From positions 1 to 64,000 of the forward strand of contig NZ_JAATHD010000014.1 of NCBI RefSeq assembly GCF_011947265.1: 64,000 nt of DNA, written 5' to 3'. A program made the translations under genes and the position numbers. Source of the stretch: Paenibacillus sp. HB172176. Its GTDB lineage: Bacteria; Bacillota; Bacilli; Paenibacillales; Paenibacillaceae. The first letter of the stretch is position 1. Each line of letters starts with the position of its first letter. The notes under the pieces were generated by a model. That model made no database searches, was not told where the DNA came from, and saw only the letters and a program-made list of their open reading frames with translations. Below, in pieces: positions 50,482-60,510 of this stretch.

Positions 50482-52548
50482 CTAATCCAGCTGCTCGCCC
50501 TGAAAAATTTGATCCTTGCGCAGTATGGAGCATAATTTGGCATAAGCCTCATTGCTCCAGAAATCCTCGCGTTCGACCAGCCTCCCCGCATTCTCGCGGG
50601 CAAGCTCGAGCACATCGTAATCGCTCACCATATCCGCCAGCTTGAATTCCGGAACGCCGCTCTGCTTCGTGCCGAAGAAATCGCCGGGACCGCGAAGTTC
50701 GAGATCCCGCCTTGCCACCTCGAAGCCGTCATTCGTCTCCGTCATGACCTGCATCCGCTCCTTGCCGTTCTCCGATTTCGGATCTGCAATGAGAATACAG
50801 TGGGATTGCTGCTCGCCGCGCCCCACTCTGCCGCGAAGCTGATGAAGCTGGGAGAGGCCGAAGCGCTCCGCGTCCATAATGACGATGAGAGAGGCGTTCG
50901 GCACATCGACGCCGACTTCGACGACAGTGGTCGCCACAAGCACCTGGGCTTCGCCCGAAGCGAACCCCGACATCACTTCCTCCTTCTCCCCCGCAGACAG
51001 TCTGCCGTGCAGCAAACCAACGACCAGATCGGGGAAGGCTTGCTGCATCTGAACATACACATCGATTGCGTTCTGCACATCCAGCTTCTCCGACTCTTCA
51101 ATCAGCGGACAAATGACATAGGCTTGCCTCCCCTCCGCGGCCTCCCTGCGAATGAAGCCGTACACCCGCTCCATGGCCGAGTGCTTCACCCAATACGTCT
51201 TGATCGGCTTGCGTCCCTTGGGCATTTCCTTGATCGTCGACACATCCATATCGCCGAACGCCGTAATCGCCAGCGTGCGGGGAATCGGAGTGGCCGTCAT
51301 CGTGAGCACGTCGGGACTTGGTCCCTTGCGCCTTAGAATACTCCTCTGATTCACCCCGAAGCGATGCTGCTCGTCCGTCACGACAAGACCGAGATCCCGG
51401 AAATGCACATCGTCTTGAATCAGCGCATGCGTGCCGACGGCCACATCGATGAGCCCCATCTGCAGTCCTGCCCGCACATCCCTGCGCCTGCGGTCCGTCA
51501 AGCTCCCCGTCAGCAGCCCCACCTGCGGGCCCGACTCGCCGAAGAGCTTCTGCAGCGACTTCGCATGCTGCTCCGCCAGTATTTCCGTCGGCACCATCAA
51601 CGCGCCCTGATAACCCGCCTTGACGGCTCCATACAGCGCGATGGCGGCCACCACCGTCTTCCCCGAGCCGACATCGCCCTGAAGCAGGCGATTCATACTG
51701 TAGTCTCGACGCATGTCGAGAAGAATTTCATTGACGACCTTCTTCTGCGCATCGGTCAATTCGAAGGGAAGCGACGCCGCGAAGCTGCGAATGGTTTCGC
51801 TGTCGACGCGAATGGAAATGCCGTCATGGCGGCTGCGATTCATCGCGCGGTAAGCCTGCAGCTTCAACTGGAACAGAAACAGCTCTTCATACACCATTCG
51901 GCGGCGAGCCTCCTGCCCCTTTCCCGTGTCCCCCGGCAGATGAATGCATCTGACCGCTTCCGCACGGGACATAAGCTTATGCTCCTGCAGAAGCTCGAAG
52001 GGCAAAACCTCCTCGATCATGGAGCCGTAATGAGTCAAGGCAGACAAGATCTGCTTTTTGATCCAGACTTGCGTAATGCTGCCCCCGACCGAGTAGACCG
52101 GCTGTAGCGAATCCGACTTCGCGTTCTTCGCGCTATCCGGGAACTCGGACTGCGATACCGTAATCTGAAGACGGCTTTGCTCCCATTTGCCGGTCAGCGT
52201 AATTTCGCGATTCAACTGCAGCTGCTCCTGCAAATAATGCCGATTGAACCAGACGGCCGTGACGAGCAGACCTCCCGTCTCCACCTTGCAGGTCAGACGC
52301 GATTTGCCCTTCCCGTAACGCTGCAACAGCGGAGCGCCGCGAATGACGCCAAGCACCGTCGCCTTCTCTCCGCTCTTCACCTCGGAGAGCTCGCGCACCC
52401 GGTAATCCTCGTAGCGGTACGGAAAGTAGTCGAGCAAATCCGCGACGGTATGCACGCCAAAGGCGTGAAGCTCGCCTTCCTTCTGAGCGCTCACGCCTTT
52501 GAGCTGTTTAATTGGTATTTGATTCAGCTTCAACATTCCTTGCTTCAC
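50482..52548 (-). CDS. recG: ATP-dependent DNA helicase RecG
   Basis: 688 residues. Wedge OB domain (about 60-170), Walker A LLQGDVGSGKTV, DEQH box VVTDEQHRFG, TATPIPRT, and helicase motifs V and VI. Rescues stalled forks. GTG start overlapping the degV stop. Confidence 0.95.
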   Translation of the reverse strand: MKQGMLKLNQIPIKQLKGVSAQKEGELHAFGVHTVADLLDYFPYRYEDYRVRELSEVKSGEKATVLGVIRGAPLLQRYGKGKSRLTCKVETGGLLVTAVWFNRHYLQEQLQLNREITLTGKWEQSRLQITVSQSEFPDSAKNAKSDSLQPVYSVGGSITQVWIKKQILSALTHYGSMIEEVLPFELLQEHKLMSRAEAVRCIHLPGDTGKGQEARRRMVYEELFLFQLKLQAYRAMNRSRHDGISIRVDSETIRSFAASLPFELTDAQKKVVNEILLDMRRDYSMNRLLQGDVGSGKTVVAAIALYGAVKAGYQGALMVPTEILAEQHAKSLQKLFGESGPQVGLLTGSLTDRRRRDVRAGLQMGLIDVAVGTHALIQDDVHFRDLGLVVTDEQHRFGVNQRSILRRKGPSPDVLTMTATPIPRTLAITAFGDMDVSTIKEMPKGRKPIKTYWVKHSAMERVYGFIRREAAEGRQAYVICPLIEESEKLDVQNAIDVYVQMQQAFPDLVVGLLHGRLSAGEKEEVMSGFASGEAQVLVATTVVEVGVDVPNASLIVIMDAERFGLSQLHQLRGRVGRGEQQSHCILIADPKSENGKERMQVMTETNDGFEVARRDLELRGPGDFFGTKQSGVPEFKLADMVSDYDVLELARENAGRLVEREDFWSNEAYAKLCSILRKDQIFQGEQLD

Positions 52549-53396
52549 ACCCTATTCACAAATACGGCAGAGGTTCCGGGCCCGGCGTGAAGTCCGATCA
52601 CAGAGCCCACCGTCGTGTAGCCGATCTCCTGCACGTTAAGCTCCGCCTTCACCCTCTCCCCAAGCTCCATCGCCGGAGGCTGGCTGTCCGTCCACGCCAG
52701 AATAACTCGAACGGGATCGTCGCCGAAGCTCTGCTTCAGCAGCTCCGTAATTCGGCCAATCGCCTTCTTGCTCCCCCGCACCTTATCCGTTGGGAATACC
52801 GTGCCGTCGCTGTCGAGAGACAGGATCGGCTTAATATTCAGAATCGAACCGATCAGCGCCGACGCTTTGCCGATGCGGCCGCCCTTCTGCAAAAATTCCA
52901 ATGTATCCACCAGGAAGAAAACCTGGGTATCCTTGCGCAAACGATCGATTTCCGCCAAAATCTCATCTCGAGAGCTGCCGGCTTCCGCCATCTCCGCCGC
53001 CTTCACGACAAGCATGCCGATGCCGTAGGAAGCCGAGCAGGAATTCACCACGGTAATATCCCGTTCCTCGAAAGCCGAGCTCGCAATGCGAGCAGACTGA
53101 TAAGTGCCGCTGAGAACGGAAGCCAGATGAATGGAGATAATGGGAGAATGAGGAGATTCGGACAACAATCGCTCATAGACCTCCTCGAATTCCACGGGAG
53201 AAGGCTGCGAGGTTGTTGGGAATGTTGACGAGCTCTGAATTTTCGCGAACAGCTGCTCGGGCTCGATCGTAACGGCATCGAGGAAAGCTTCCTCTCCGAA
53301 CAGCACCCTTAGAGGAATCATTTCAATGCCAAGCCGGCGTCTAACCTCGACAGGAATATCCGATGTGCTGTCGGTCACAATGCGCACCTTGCCCAT
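52545..53396 (-). CDS. DegV family fatty-acid-binding protein
   Basis: 283 residues from the ATG at 53396 (GGAGGGGATGAC). DegV signature VTDSTSDIP at the start, TSQPSPVEFEE in the middle. DegV proteins present fatty acids to FakA kinase. It lies downstream of the fakA-like gene, fitting a fatty-acid kinase pair. Confidence 0.9.
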   Translation of the reverse strand: MGKVRIVTDSTSDIPVEVRRRLGIEMIPLRVLFGEEAFLDAVTIEPEQLFAKIQSSSTFPTTSQPSPVEFEEVYERLLSESPHSPIISIHLASVLSGTYQSARIASSAFEERDITVVNSCSASYGIGMLVVKAAEMAEAGSSRDEILAEIDRLRKDTQVFFLVDTLEFLQKGGRIGKASALIGSILNIKPILSLDSDGTVFPTDKVRGSKKAIGRITELLKQSFGDDPVRVILAWTDSQPPAMELGERVKAELNVQEIGYTTVGSVIGLHAGPGTSAVFVNRV

Positions 53397-53425
53397 GTCA
53401 TCCCCTCCATTTGAATCCATCAACA

Positions 53426-55198
53426 TTATTCCACCGCGAACAAATACGGATAGAGCGGCTGCCCGCCGTCATGCACCTCAAGCTCAAGGTCCGGATATTG
53501 TTCTTCGATCCAGGCTGACAACTGCTCCGTGACGACCGCATCTGCTTCTTCGCCAGTCAGCAACGTAAGCAGATCTCCGCCGCCGTCCAGCATAATGGCA
53601 AGCAATGCTTGACACGCTGGCAGAAGCTCGCTCTGCGAGACGACAATCGCCTTCTCCTTGATGCCGATATAATCGCCTTCCTGGATATCCACGCCGTCGA
53701 TCGCGGTATCCCTTACCGCCCGGGTCACTTGACCGGAGACGACCCCTTCGGTTGCGAGGCGCATCTGCTCCGCGTTCCGCTCCGCCGAATCCTCTTCCTT
53801 GAAGGCCAGCAGCGCGGCGAGCCCCTGCGGCACGGTTCGCGAAGGAATGACGGTTACGTTCCGTTCGCTAAGCTCCGCTGCCTGCTCGGCCGCAAGAATA
53901 ATATTGCCGTTGTTCGGCAGCAGGAAGATATGATGCGCCGACAACGCTTCGATCGCATTCACGAAATCCTCCGTGCTGGGATTCATCGTCTGGCCGCCGG
54001 ACAGCACCGTGTCCACGTCGCTTGACAAGAACAGCTCCGTAATTCCTTCTCCCAACGCCACCGCGATAATGCCGTAAGGCGCTTTCTCGAATACCGGAGC
54101 GGGAGGCAGACCGTTAATCGCTTGTCCCGACAGCAGTTCCGCCGCTGCCAGATTCGCAGCATCGGCGGAGCTTTCTTCTTGCAGAAGCTCGCGATGCTGC
54201 TCGCGCATGTTTAAGATATGAAGATCTGTCAATTCCCCGTAAGGAAGAGATAATGTAAGCACATCCCCCGGCTTTCGGGAATGAACATGCACTTTAATGA
54301 TATCCTCTTCAACAATGACAAGGATGGAATCCCCATCTTTGCCAAGCGCTCTTTTGAAAGCGGATTCATCAAATCTCGGCGCAGTTTTGCCCGCATATTT
54401 CCGATTAATGAAGAACTCCATGTCATATAAAAACTCTATCGCTTCAGTCGATAATCGGCCTTGCGCCGAGCCGGGTTCGTTCATCGACTTCACGCCCCGC
54501 GTCGATTCCGGCAACGCAACCTCTTCTGGCAGCGCCGCCTCGGAAGGCGAATAGAAGAGCTCCTGGTAGCTGCCGCTCTCCGAAGCGGACAGGCAGCGAA
54601 CGAAGCCTTCGTAGATGTAGACCAGGCCTTGGCCTCCGGAATCCACTACGCCAACCTGCTTCAGCACGGGAAGCTGCTCCGGCGTGCGCTGAAGCGCCTC
54701 ATGCGCTTTGCGGTGAACCTCGTTCATCAAATCGACCGCATCCGCCCCGCGGCGGGCATATTGAACGGCATGCTTGGCAGCTTCTCTGGCAACGGTGAGA
54801 ATCGTCCCTTCCACAGGCTTCACGACCGCTTTGTACGCGAGATCCACGCCATGCTGAAGAGCTGCCGCAAGCTCGGTCGCGCTCGCCTCCTGCAAGCTGT
54901 GCAATGACCGCGAGAAGCCGCGGAACAATTGAGAGAGGATAACGCCCGAATTCCCCCTGGCGCCCATCAGCAGCCCCTTGGAAAGAGCCTCGGCGGCTTT
55001 CCCGATATGCTCGGAAGGTCTGCTGCGAAGCTCTCTGACACCGGAGCTCATCGTTAAATTCATGTTCGTGCCGGTATCGCCGTCCGGCACCGGAAACACG
55101 TTCAATGCGTTTACATGATCTGCATGTTGTTGTAATAGCTCAGCACCAAGCAATGCCATCGCGGCAAAATCGGATCCGTTTATAGATCGTTTACCCAA
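53426..55198 (-). CDS. fakA: Fatty acid kinase subunit A, DAK2/YloV family
   Basis: 590 residues, TTG start with AAGGGGA seven bases upstream. DhaK-like motif PDGDTGTNMNLTM near residue 38 and GARGNSGVILSQ near 80. Phosphorylates DegV-bound fatty acids. Next gene is the DegV partner. Confidence 0.9.
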   Translation of the reverse strand: MGKRSINGSDFAAMALLGAELLQQHADHVNALNVFPVPDGDTGTNMNLTMSSGVRELRSRPSEHIGKAAEALSKGLLMGARGNSGVILSQLFRGFSRSLHSLQEASATELAAALQHGVDLAYKAVVKPVEGTILTVAREAAKHAVQYARRGADAVDLMNEVHRKAHEALQRTPEQLPVLKQVGVVDSGGQGLVYIYEGFVRCLSASESGSYQELFYSPSEAALPEEVALPESTRGVKSMNEPGSAQGRLSTEAIEFLYDMEFFINRKYAGKTAPRFDESAFKRALGKDGDSILVIVEEDIIKVHVHSRKPGDVLTLSLPYGELTDLHILNMREQHRELLQEESSADAANLAAAELLSGQAINGLPPAPVFEKAPYGIIAVALGEGITELFLSSDVDTVLSGGQTMNPSTEDFVNAIEALSAHHIFLLPNNGNIILAAEQAAELSERNVTVIPSRTVPQGLAALLAFKEEDSAERNAEQMRLATEGVVSGQVTRAVRDTAIDGVDIQEGDYIGIKEKAIVVSQSELLPACQALLAIMLDGGGDLLTLLTGEEADAVVTEQLSAWIEEQYPDLELEVHDGGQPLYPYLFAVE

Positions 55199-55213
55199 TG
55201 AAAATTCCCCTTC

Positions 55214-55576
55214 CTAATAGCTTGATACCCTGACGTCTTGTACGAATATATGGACCTCATCGATGCTGAGTCCCATGATCTGGTTCAACACATACGAAAC
55301 TTTGGATTGAATGTTGTGCGCAACCTCGGAAATTTTCGTTCCGTAGCTCACGATAATGTAAAGCTCGATGAGCAGCCGGTCCGCATCCCGTCTTACCACC
55401 ACTCCGCGGGACATATTCTCTCTCCCGAGCAGCTCGGCGAATCCGTCCTTCAATCCATTCCGCGAAGCCATTCCAACCAGTCCATAACAATCCATGGCTG
55501 CGGAGCCGGCTAACACGGCAATGCATTGATCGGTAATATGAATAGAGCCAAGCTCGGTACTCAGCTGCAGTTGCAT
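55214..55576 (-). CDS. Asp23/Gls24 family envelope stress protein (YloU-like)
   Basis: 120 residues (ATG at 55576; another at 55582). Asp23 pattern: ITDQCIAVLAGSAAMDCYGL, then VSYVLNQIMGLSIDEVHIF. Conserved partner of fakA/yloV. Role in envelope homeostasis. Confidence 0.9.
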   Translation of the reverse strand: MQLQLSTELGSIHITDQCIAVLAGSAAMDCYGLVGMASRNGLKDGFAELLGRENMSRGVVVRRDADRLLIELYIIVSYGTKISEVAHNIQSKVSYVLNQIMGLSIDEVHIFVQDVRVSSY

Positions 55577-55671
55577 GGACATGCACTCCCTACTATTAAT
55601 ATTATGGACTATGTTACATTGTACTATAAATCAATACCGTTATGAAGTCGAACCTTTAACGAAGATAAATG

Positions 55672-55700
55672 TTGAACCGCAACATCGTTTGTGATACGAT
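55672..55700 (+). promoter_or_regulatory. Promoter of rpmB
   Basis: TTGAAC, 17-bp spacer, TACGAT. It predicts a 110-nt leader in which GTTTTG (55786) pairs with CAAAAC (55797) followed by TTTTT just before the SD, a possible attenuator. Confidence 0.55.
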
Positions 55701-55820
55701 ATTCAAGTGTGTTTAAAGTGCCAGGTGTAATATCAAATGAACATTGAAAAATCGCACATGCTGAAGCATATGCTTTCGAAGTGAGGTTTTGCTTCACAAA
55801 ACTTTTTAGGAGGTGTAGTC

Positions 55821-56009
55821 ATGTCCCGCAAATGTTATCTAACCGGCAAATCGCCGCGTCAAGGAAACAACGTGTCCCACGCTAACAATAAGACGCGTCG
55901 CACTTGGGGCGTTAACGTGCAGAAGGTTCGCATTCTCGTTAACGGCAAGCCGAAGCGTGTATACGTCAGCGCGCGCGCGTTGAAATCCGGTCAAGTTACC
56001 CGCGTGTAA
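55821..56009 (+). CDS. rpmB: Ribosomal protein L28
   Basis: 62 residues starting MSRKCYLTGKSP. Typical bL28 length and motifs (NNVSHANNKTRRTWGVNVQK). SD AGGAGGTG. Plus strand, opposite to its neighbours as in other Bacilli. Confidence 0.97.
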   Translation: MSRKCYLTGKSPRQGNNVSHANNKTRRTWGVNVQKVRILVNGKPKRVYVSARALKSGQVTRV

Positions 56010-56127
56010 CAAACCTGCAGCGAGAACGATTGCGGCAAGCCCCGCTTGCGGCAGCGCTCTCGCGTTGAAATATAGATTCTGTGCGGTGCGCCAAGCATTG
56101 CACGTTCTTATATTTCAAGCCATAGAC

Positions 56128-56155
56128 AAAAGCACCTGAGCATTCAGGTGCTTTT
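56128..56155 (+). terminator. rpmB terminator
   Basis: AAAAGCACCTGA pairs with TCAGGTGCTTTT, followed by ATTTTTTTCC. Confidence 0.9.
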
Positions 56156-56266
56156 ATTTTTTTCCGTCGCAGCAAACCGGAGGTGAAATGACTGCGCCGT
56201 TCTCTGAAGATCCTGTCTTTTCTGTAGTCATAGGAGCAGCATACTCATCGAAAAACGGCATCCGCA

Positions 56267-56347
56267 TTAATTTTTTTGGAACGTATTCAAAATCGCCTTA
56301 ACGAAACCTCCAAGAAATTTAGGCAGTTTGATTGTATAAAATTTCAT
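56267..56347 (-). CDS. spoVM: Stage V sporulation protein M
   Basis: 26 residues, MKFYTIKLPKFLGGFVKAIL.., nearly the B. subtilis sequence: an amphipathic helix that senses membrane curvature and recruits SpoIVA at the start of coat assembly. Preceded by GGAGGGATGAGGC. Place beside rpmB is conserved. Confidence 0.97.
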   Translation of the reverse strand: MKFYTIKLPKFLGGFVKAILNTFQKN

Positions 56348-56500
56348 GCCTCATCCCTCCTCAGACACGCTCGTGAAATTGATCCGTGACAAATCCTGCG
56401 CTCATGTAAACATCCTATGCGAAGAAGTAATGTCCTATTCCATCATAAGCGCTCCGAAAGCGGCTTCTCGGGCGGAAAATCGAACTTTTTGAATGCGCGC

Positions 56501-56782
56501 TTAAAGGGTGCTTGTCATCAATTCCGGATGATCCTGCATGTAGAAATAGAAGGAGAAGCCGATGGCCGATACGAAATAGAATACGATAGCGAGAACGACG
56601 AACAGCACGCGCATCCCTATCGTTTCGAATCGACGAAAAAAACGTATGCCGATATACAGGGCAAGCAGGGAGAAAATATATCGGACGACAGCGTCCATCT
56701 GCGCGAAGATGGACAGCGAAAAACCGGCCAGGAACGAATAGAGCAGCACCCACAGCATCGTCTTGAAGGTGAAATCTCTCAT
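56501..56782 (-). CDS. Small membrane protein between rpe and spoVM
   Basis: 93 residues from the ATG at 56782, three hydrophobic helices (FTFKTMLWVLLYSFLAGFSL, IFSLLALYIGIRFF, FVVLAIVFYFVSAIGFSF). In B. subtilis this place holds thiN. No recognised family. Confidence 0.6.
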   Translation of the reverse strand: MRDFTFKTMLWVLLYSFLAGFSLSIFAQMDAVVRYIFSLLALYIGIRFFRRFETIGMRVLFVVLAIVFYFVSAIGFSFYFYMQDHPELMTSTL

Positions 56783-56789
56783 GGACCGA

Positions 56790-57434
56790 CTAGCGCAGCG
56801 CCGCGATGGCCGCGGAACGATCCTTCTCGCAGAAGATGGCATTCCCGGCCACGAGCACATTCGCGCCTGCTTCGCGAACAAGCCGCGACGTCTCGGCATT
56901 GATGCCTCCATCGACTTGAATATGAACTCCCGCAATCCCGCGCTCATCCAGCATCGCCTTCAATTGACGAAGCTTGACCAGCGAATAAGGAATAAAGCTC
57001 TGACCGCCGAAGCCCGGATTTACCGTCATGATCAGCACAAGATCCAGATCCTGAATAATCGGCTCCAGCACGCTTACGGGCGTTGCGGGATTCAGCGCAA
57101 CACCCGCGGGAAGGCCCTTCTCCTTAATGAAATGAACCGTTCTGTGCAGATGCGTGCAGGCTTCGGCATGAACGGTTACCCTGTCCGCGCCCGCATCGAT
57201 ATAATCCGCAAGGGAAAGCTCCGGCTTCTCAATCATGAGATGAACATCGAACGGCAGCGCGGTTGAAGATCGAACCGCCGAGATGACGGGCGGACCGAAG
57301 GTCATATTGGGAACATAATGCCCGTCCATGACATCAACATGAATCCAGTCTCCTCCTGCCGCTTCGATTTCCCTGATCTCCTCGCCCAGCTTGGCGAAGT
57401 CCGCTGATAATATGGAAGGAGCAATAATTGTCAT
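56790..57434 (-). CDS. rpe: Ribulose-phosphate 3-epimerase
   Basis: 214 residues, TIM barrel motifs: IIAPSILSADF, HVDVMDGHYVPNMTFGP, HLMIE, MTVNPGFGGQSFI, QVDGGI. Pentose phosphate pathway. Follows rsgA by a few bases. Confidence 0.97.
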   Translation of the reverse strand: MTIIAPSILSADFAKLGEEIREIEAAGGDWIHVDVMDGHYVPNMTFGPPVISAVRSSTALPFDVHLMIEKPELSLADYIDAGADRVTVHAEACTHLHRTVHFIKEKGLPAGVALNPATPVSVLEPIIQDLDLVLIMTVNPGFGGQSFIPYSLVKLRQLKAMLDERGIAGVHIQVDGGINAETSRLVREAGANVLVAGNAIFCEKDRSAAIAALR

Positions 57435-57440
57435 GTGTTA

Positions 57441-58415
57441 TCAGTACCTCCGTTTCATTTCTTTCATTTCCTCCAGGAACAACAAATAATGCTGATAGCG
57501 GCTCTTCTCGATCGCGCCTTGCTCCACCGCTTCAATAACCGCGCAGCCTGGCTCATGAGCATGCGTGCAGCCTCGGAATTTGCAGGATGGCGACAGCTCG
57601 CGCATCTCCACAAAGCAATAGCTCAAATCCTCCACGCCGAGCTCGCCGAAATCCAGCTGACTGAAGCCCGGCGTATCCGCCACATAGGCCCCGTCGATAT
57701 CGATCAATTCCACATGTCTTGTCGTATGCTTGCCTCTCCCGAGGCGATCGCTGATCTCATTCGTTTCGAGCGTAAGGCCCGGTACAATCGCGTTTAGCAG
57801 AGATGACTTCCCAACGCCGGATTGGCCGGCGAATACCGCCAGATGTCCTCGAATGCGCTGACGAAGCTCCTCGATTCCATCGCGCTTGCGGGAGCTGGTC
57901 CCGAACACCTCGTAGCCGATCGCCCGGTATATACGATTAACGGAGGACGCCGCAGCCGCAGCCTCCTCCGAACGCTCTCCGTCAACTTCCAAATCCCGCT
58001 TGCTCAGACATAGTATCGCCGGAATGCCGGCATGCTCGATATGCACCAGGAACTTGTCCAGCAACTGCAGATTAAGATCGGGCTCGGACACGGAGAACAC
58101 CAAGATCGCCAGATCAATATTCGCGACGGGAGGACGAATCAGCTCCGAGGAGCGGGGGAGCAGCTCTTCCACCGCTCCTTCCCCGTTCTCCGTCAAGCTG
58201 AACATCACTTGATCGCCGACGAGCGGCGATTCGCCTCGTTTTTTGAATACGCCTCTCGCACGGCATTGCACCGTTTCGGAGCTGCGAGCTTCCTCATCCC
58301 CGCGAACATAATAATAGCCGCTGAGCGCCTTCACGATCAGACCCTTGCGAAACGAGCCGCCTCCCGTCTTCTTACGGGGTTCCTGTTGTTTGGACTTCCG
58401 ATTGATTCTGGTCAT
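57441..58415 (-). CDS. rsgA: Ribosome small-subunit GTPase RsgA
   Basis: 324 residues from the ATG at 58415 (GGAGGGT upstream), overlapping the prkC end. OB domain at the N-terminus (GLIVKALSGYYYV), circularly permuted GTPase with GQSGVGKSSLLN, DTPGFSQ, and the zinc domain C-x-H-x-C (SPSCKFRGCTHAHEPGCAV). 30S maturation. Confidence 0.95.
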   Translation of the reverse strand: MTRINRKSKQQEPRKKTGGGSFRKGLIVKALSGYYYVRGDEEARSSETVQCRARGVFKKRGESPLVGDQVMFSLTENGEGAVEELLPRSSELIRPPVANIDLAILVFSVSEPDLNLQLLDKFLVHIEHAGIPAILCLSKRDLEVDGERSEEAAAAASSVNRIYRAIGYEVFGTSSRKRDGIEELRQRIRGHLAVFAGQSGVGKSSLLNAIVPGLTLETNEISDRLGRGKHTTRHVELIDIDGAYVADTPGFSQLDFGELGVEDLSYCFVEMRELSPSCKFRGCTHAHEPGCAVIEAVEQGAIEKSRYQHYLLFLEEMKEMKRRY

Positions 58416-60510
58416 TGCCGTCAATACCCTCCGCCCCAACCGGCTCGTCTCCGCCGGTCGGCTGTTCGCTTTCCGTCGGCTGCTCGGTTGGTTCTCCTTC
58501 ATTGCCCGGAATGGTCAAATTCGAATCCGAGCCCGAGGCTGCTTCTTCGTACGTAATTTTCTTCGAATCCATGAAATCCTTGTCGCGATATACCGTTACA
58601 ATCGCAACCGTATCCGGCGCAAGAACGACGGTTACGGGAATATCAGCCGTATCGGAAATGGTCATCGTGCCGCCGTCCAGGCTTTCGCCGCGCGCATCCG
58701 AGATCAGAATTTTCACTTCGCTCGTCTTGCCGGCGTTGGCAGGAGAGATGCGAACATTGAACGTATAGTTTTTCGCGTCTTGGGGTTGGCCGGTGCTTAC
58801 GGTAACGCTGACGCCGGAGCCCTTCGGAACCTGGTCTCCCGCATTGTAATTATCCATGCTGATGACATGATTCTTCTCTACGACATAGCTCGGCTGTTCC
58901 ACCATATCCTCTTCGTTCAGCACCAGATCAAGCGACTTCAGCAGCTTCTTCACATCGCTCAGCTCTTTGTCGACAAGATCCGGCATCTCCACCGTCTCCG
59001 GCCCGCTGCTGACGACGAAGGAAACTTCATCCTGGAGCGGATCCAAGAGCTCGCCCTGCTGGGGCGTCTGCTCAAGAATTTGCTCGGCGGGCTCGTCGCT
59101 GTGCTCGTATTTCGTTTTGATCCGATCCTCGTCGAAGCCGAGAGCGGTCAAGTCCTCCTTCGCGCTGCTGAGCTTCTGGCCCACATAATTGTCAAGCTCC
59201 TTCTTGACGGGACCGTCGCTGACGGACAGCTTGATCGACGAGCCCTTCTTCACGCTCATATTCATCTTCGTCTGTTCGAATACAATGCCCTCAGGCGTGT
59301 CCGCCTGATACTCCCGTGTAATGGGCTCCTCCACCTTGAGGCCAACCTCGGCCAGCTTTACCCTGGCATCCTGCTCCGACATCCCTACCACACTCGGCAC
59401 GGGAACCTCTTCCGTATCGAGCTGCCCCAGAATCCAGATGAAGCCGGCGATCACGCCCGCCAGCAGCAACAGCGTTATGCCTACAATGGACAGAGGCTTG
59501 GTCCAGCCCCTCGACCGTTTCTCGGCAGACTCTTCCCGCCACTGCACATCGGTATCGGAAGAAACAACCGCCTCTCTCCGCCCTGTGCGATCGCCGGAAG
59601 CTTCTGACGCGTCTCTTCGAATGGCCGGCATAATTCTCGTTTCGTCCATATCGTTGAAATGCGCGAACGTTATTTTAGACTCGCTCAGCCGCTCCGGCCG
59701 CAGGCAAGTATCCAGGTCAATGAGCATTTCATGCGCGGAGTCGTAGCGTTCATCGGGATTTTTGCGCATCGCCTTCAGAATGACGTTCTCCACGCTTTGC
59801 GGGATATGCGGATTGCCGACGCGGGGATCCTCGAACGGCTCCTGCAAATGCTTGAGCGCTACCGATATCGGGCTTTCGCCGAGAAACGGCAGCTTGCCGG
59901 TAAGCATCTGGTACAGCACGATCCCCAGGGAATAGATATCGGATTTCGTGCCGGTGTTAATGCCCTTCGCGTGCTCGGGCGAGAAATAATGGACGGAGCC
60001 GACAACAGAGCCCGTCTGCGTAATCGTTGAAGAGGTTGCGGCGCGGGCAATGCCGAAGTCGGTTACCTTCACGCGTCCGTTATTGCCGATTAATATATTA
60101 TGAGGCTTGATGTCTCTATGAATAATATGATTCTGATGCGCATGCTCGAGAGCGTCGCAAATTTGCATGGCGATGCGGACGGCTTCCTCGGTTTGCAGCG
60201 GAGCGCGTTCTTGTATGATTTCATTCAGATTATTGCCTTCGACATATTCCATGACGATATAATGAATGTCATCCTCCTGTCCGACATCGTAGATGCTGAC
60301 AACATTCGGATGAGACAACGCGGCCGCTGACTGCGCTTCGCGCCTGAAACGGCGAATGAATTCTTCGTCGTTCACGAACTGCTGGCGAAGCACCTTAACG
60401 GCGACGTTGCGGTTAAGCAGCACATCATGCGCCTTGTAGACCAGCGCCATGCCGCCTCCGCCGATTCTTGTTACAATCTCGTAGCGTCCGCCCAAATCAT
60501 GTCCAATCAT
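58372..60510 (-). CDS. prkC: PASTA-domain Ser/Thr kinase PrkC
   Basis: 712 residues. Kinase: GGGGMALVYKAH, then HRDIKPHNILI and DFGIAR; transmembrane helix near 345 (VGITLLLLAGVIAGFIWIL); three extracellular PASTA repeats (about 370-570), then a Ser-rich tail. Senses muropeptides for germination and growth. Four-base overlap with prpC. Confidence 0.95.
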   Translation of the reverse strand: MIGHDLGGRYEIVTRIGGGGMALVYKAHDVLLNRNVAVKVLRQQFVNDEEFIRRFRREAQSAAALSHPNVVSIYDVGQEDDIHYIVMEYVEGNNLNEIIQERAPLQTEEAVRIAMQICDALEHAHQNHIIHRDIKPHNILIGNNGRVKVTDFGIARAATSSTITQTGSVVGSVHYFSPEHAKGINTGTKSDIYSLGIVLYQMLTGKLPFLGESPISVALKHLQEPFEDPRVGNPHIPQSVENVILKAMRKNPDERYDSAHEMLIDLDTCLRPERLSESKITFAHFNDMDETRIMPAIRRDASEASGDRTGRREAVVSSDTDVQWREESAEKRSRGWTKPLSIVGITLLLLAGVIAGFIWILGQLDTEEVPVPSVVGMSEQDARVKLAEVGLKVEEPITREYQADTPEGIVFEQTKMNMSVKKGSSIKLSVSDGPVKKELDNYVGQKLSSAKEDLTALGFDEDRIKTKYEHSDEPAEQILEQTPQQGELLDPLQDEVSFVVSSGPETVEMPDLVDKELSDVKKLLKSLDLVLNEEDMVEQPSYVVEKNHVISMDNYNAGDQVPKGSGVSVTVSTGQPQDAKNYTFNVRISPANAGKTSEVKILISDARGESLDGGTMTISDTADIPVTVVLAPDTVAIVTVYRDKDFMDSKKITYEEAASGSDSNLTIPGNEGEPTEQPTESEQPTGGDEPVGAEGIDGNDQNQSEVQTTGTP

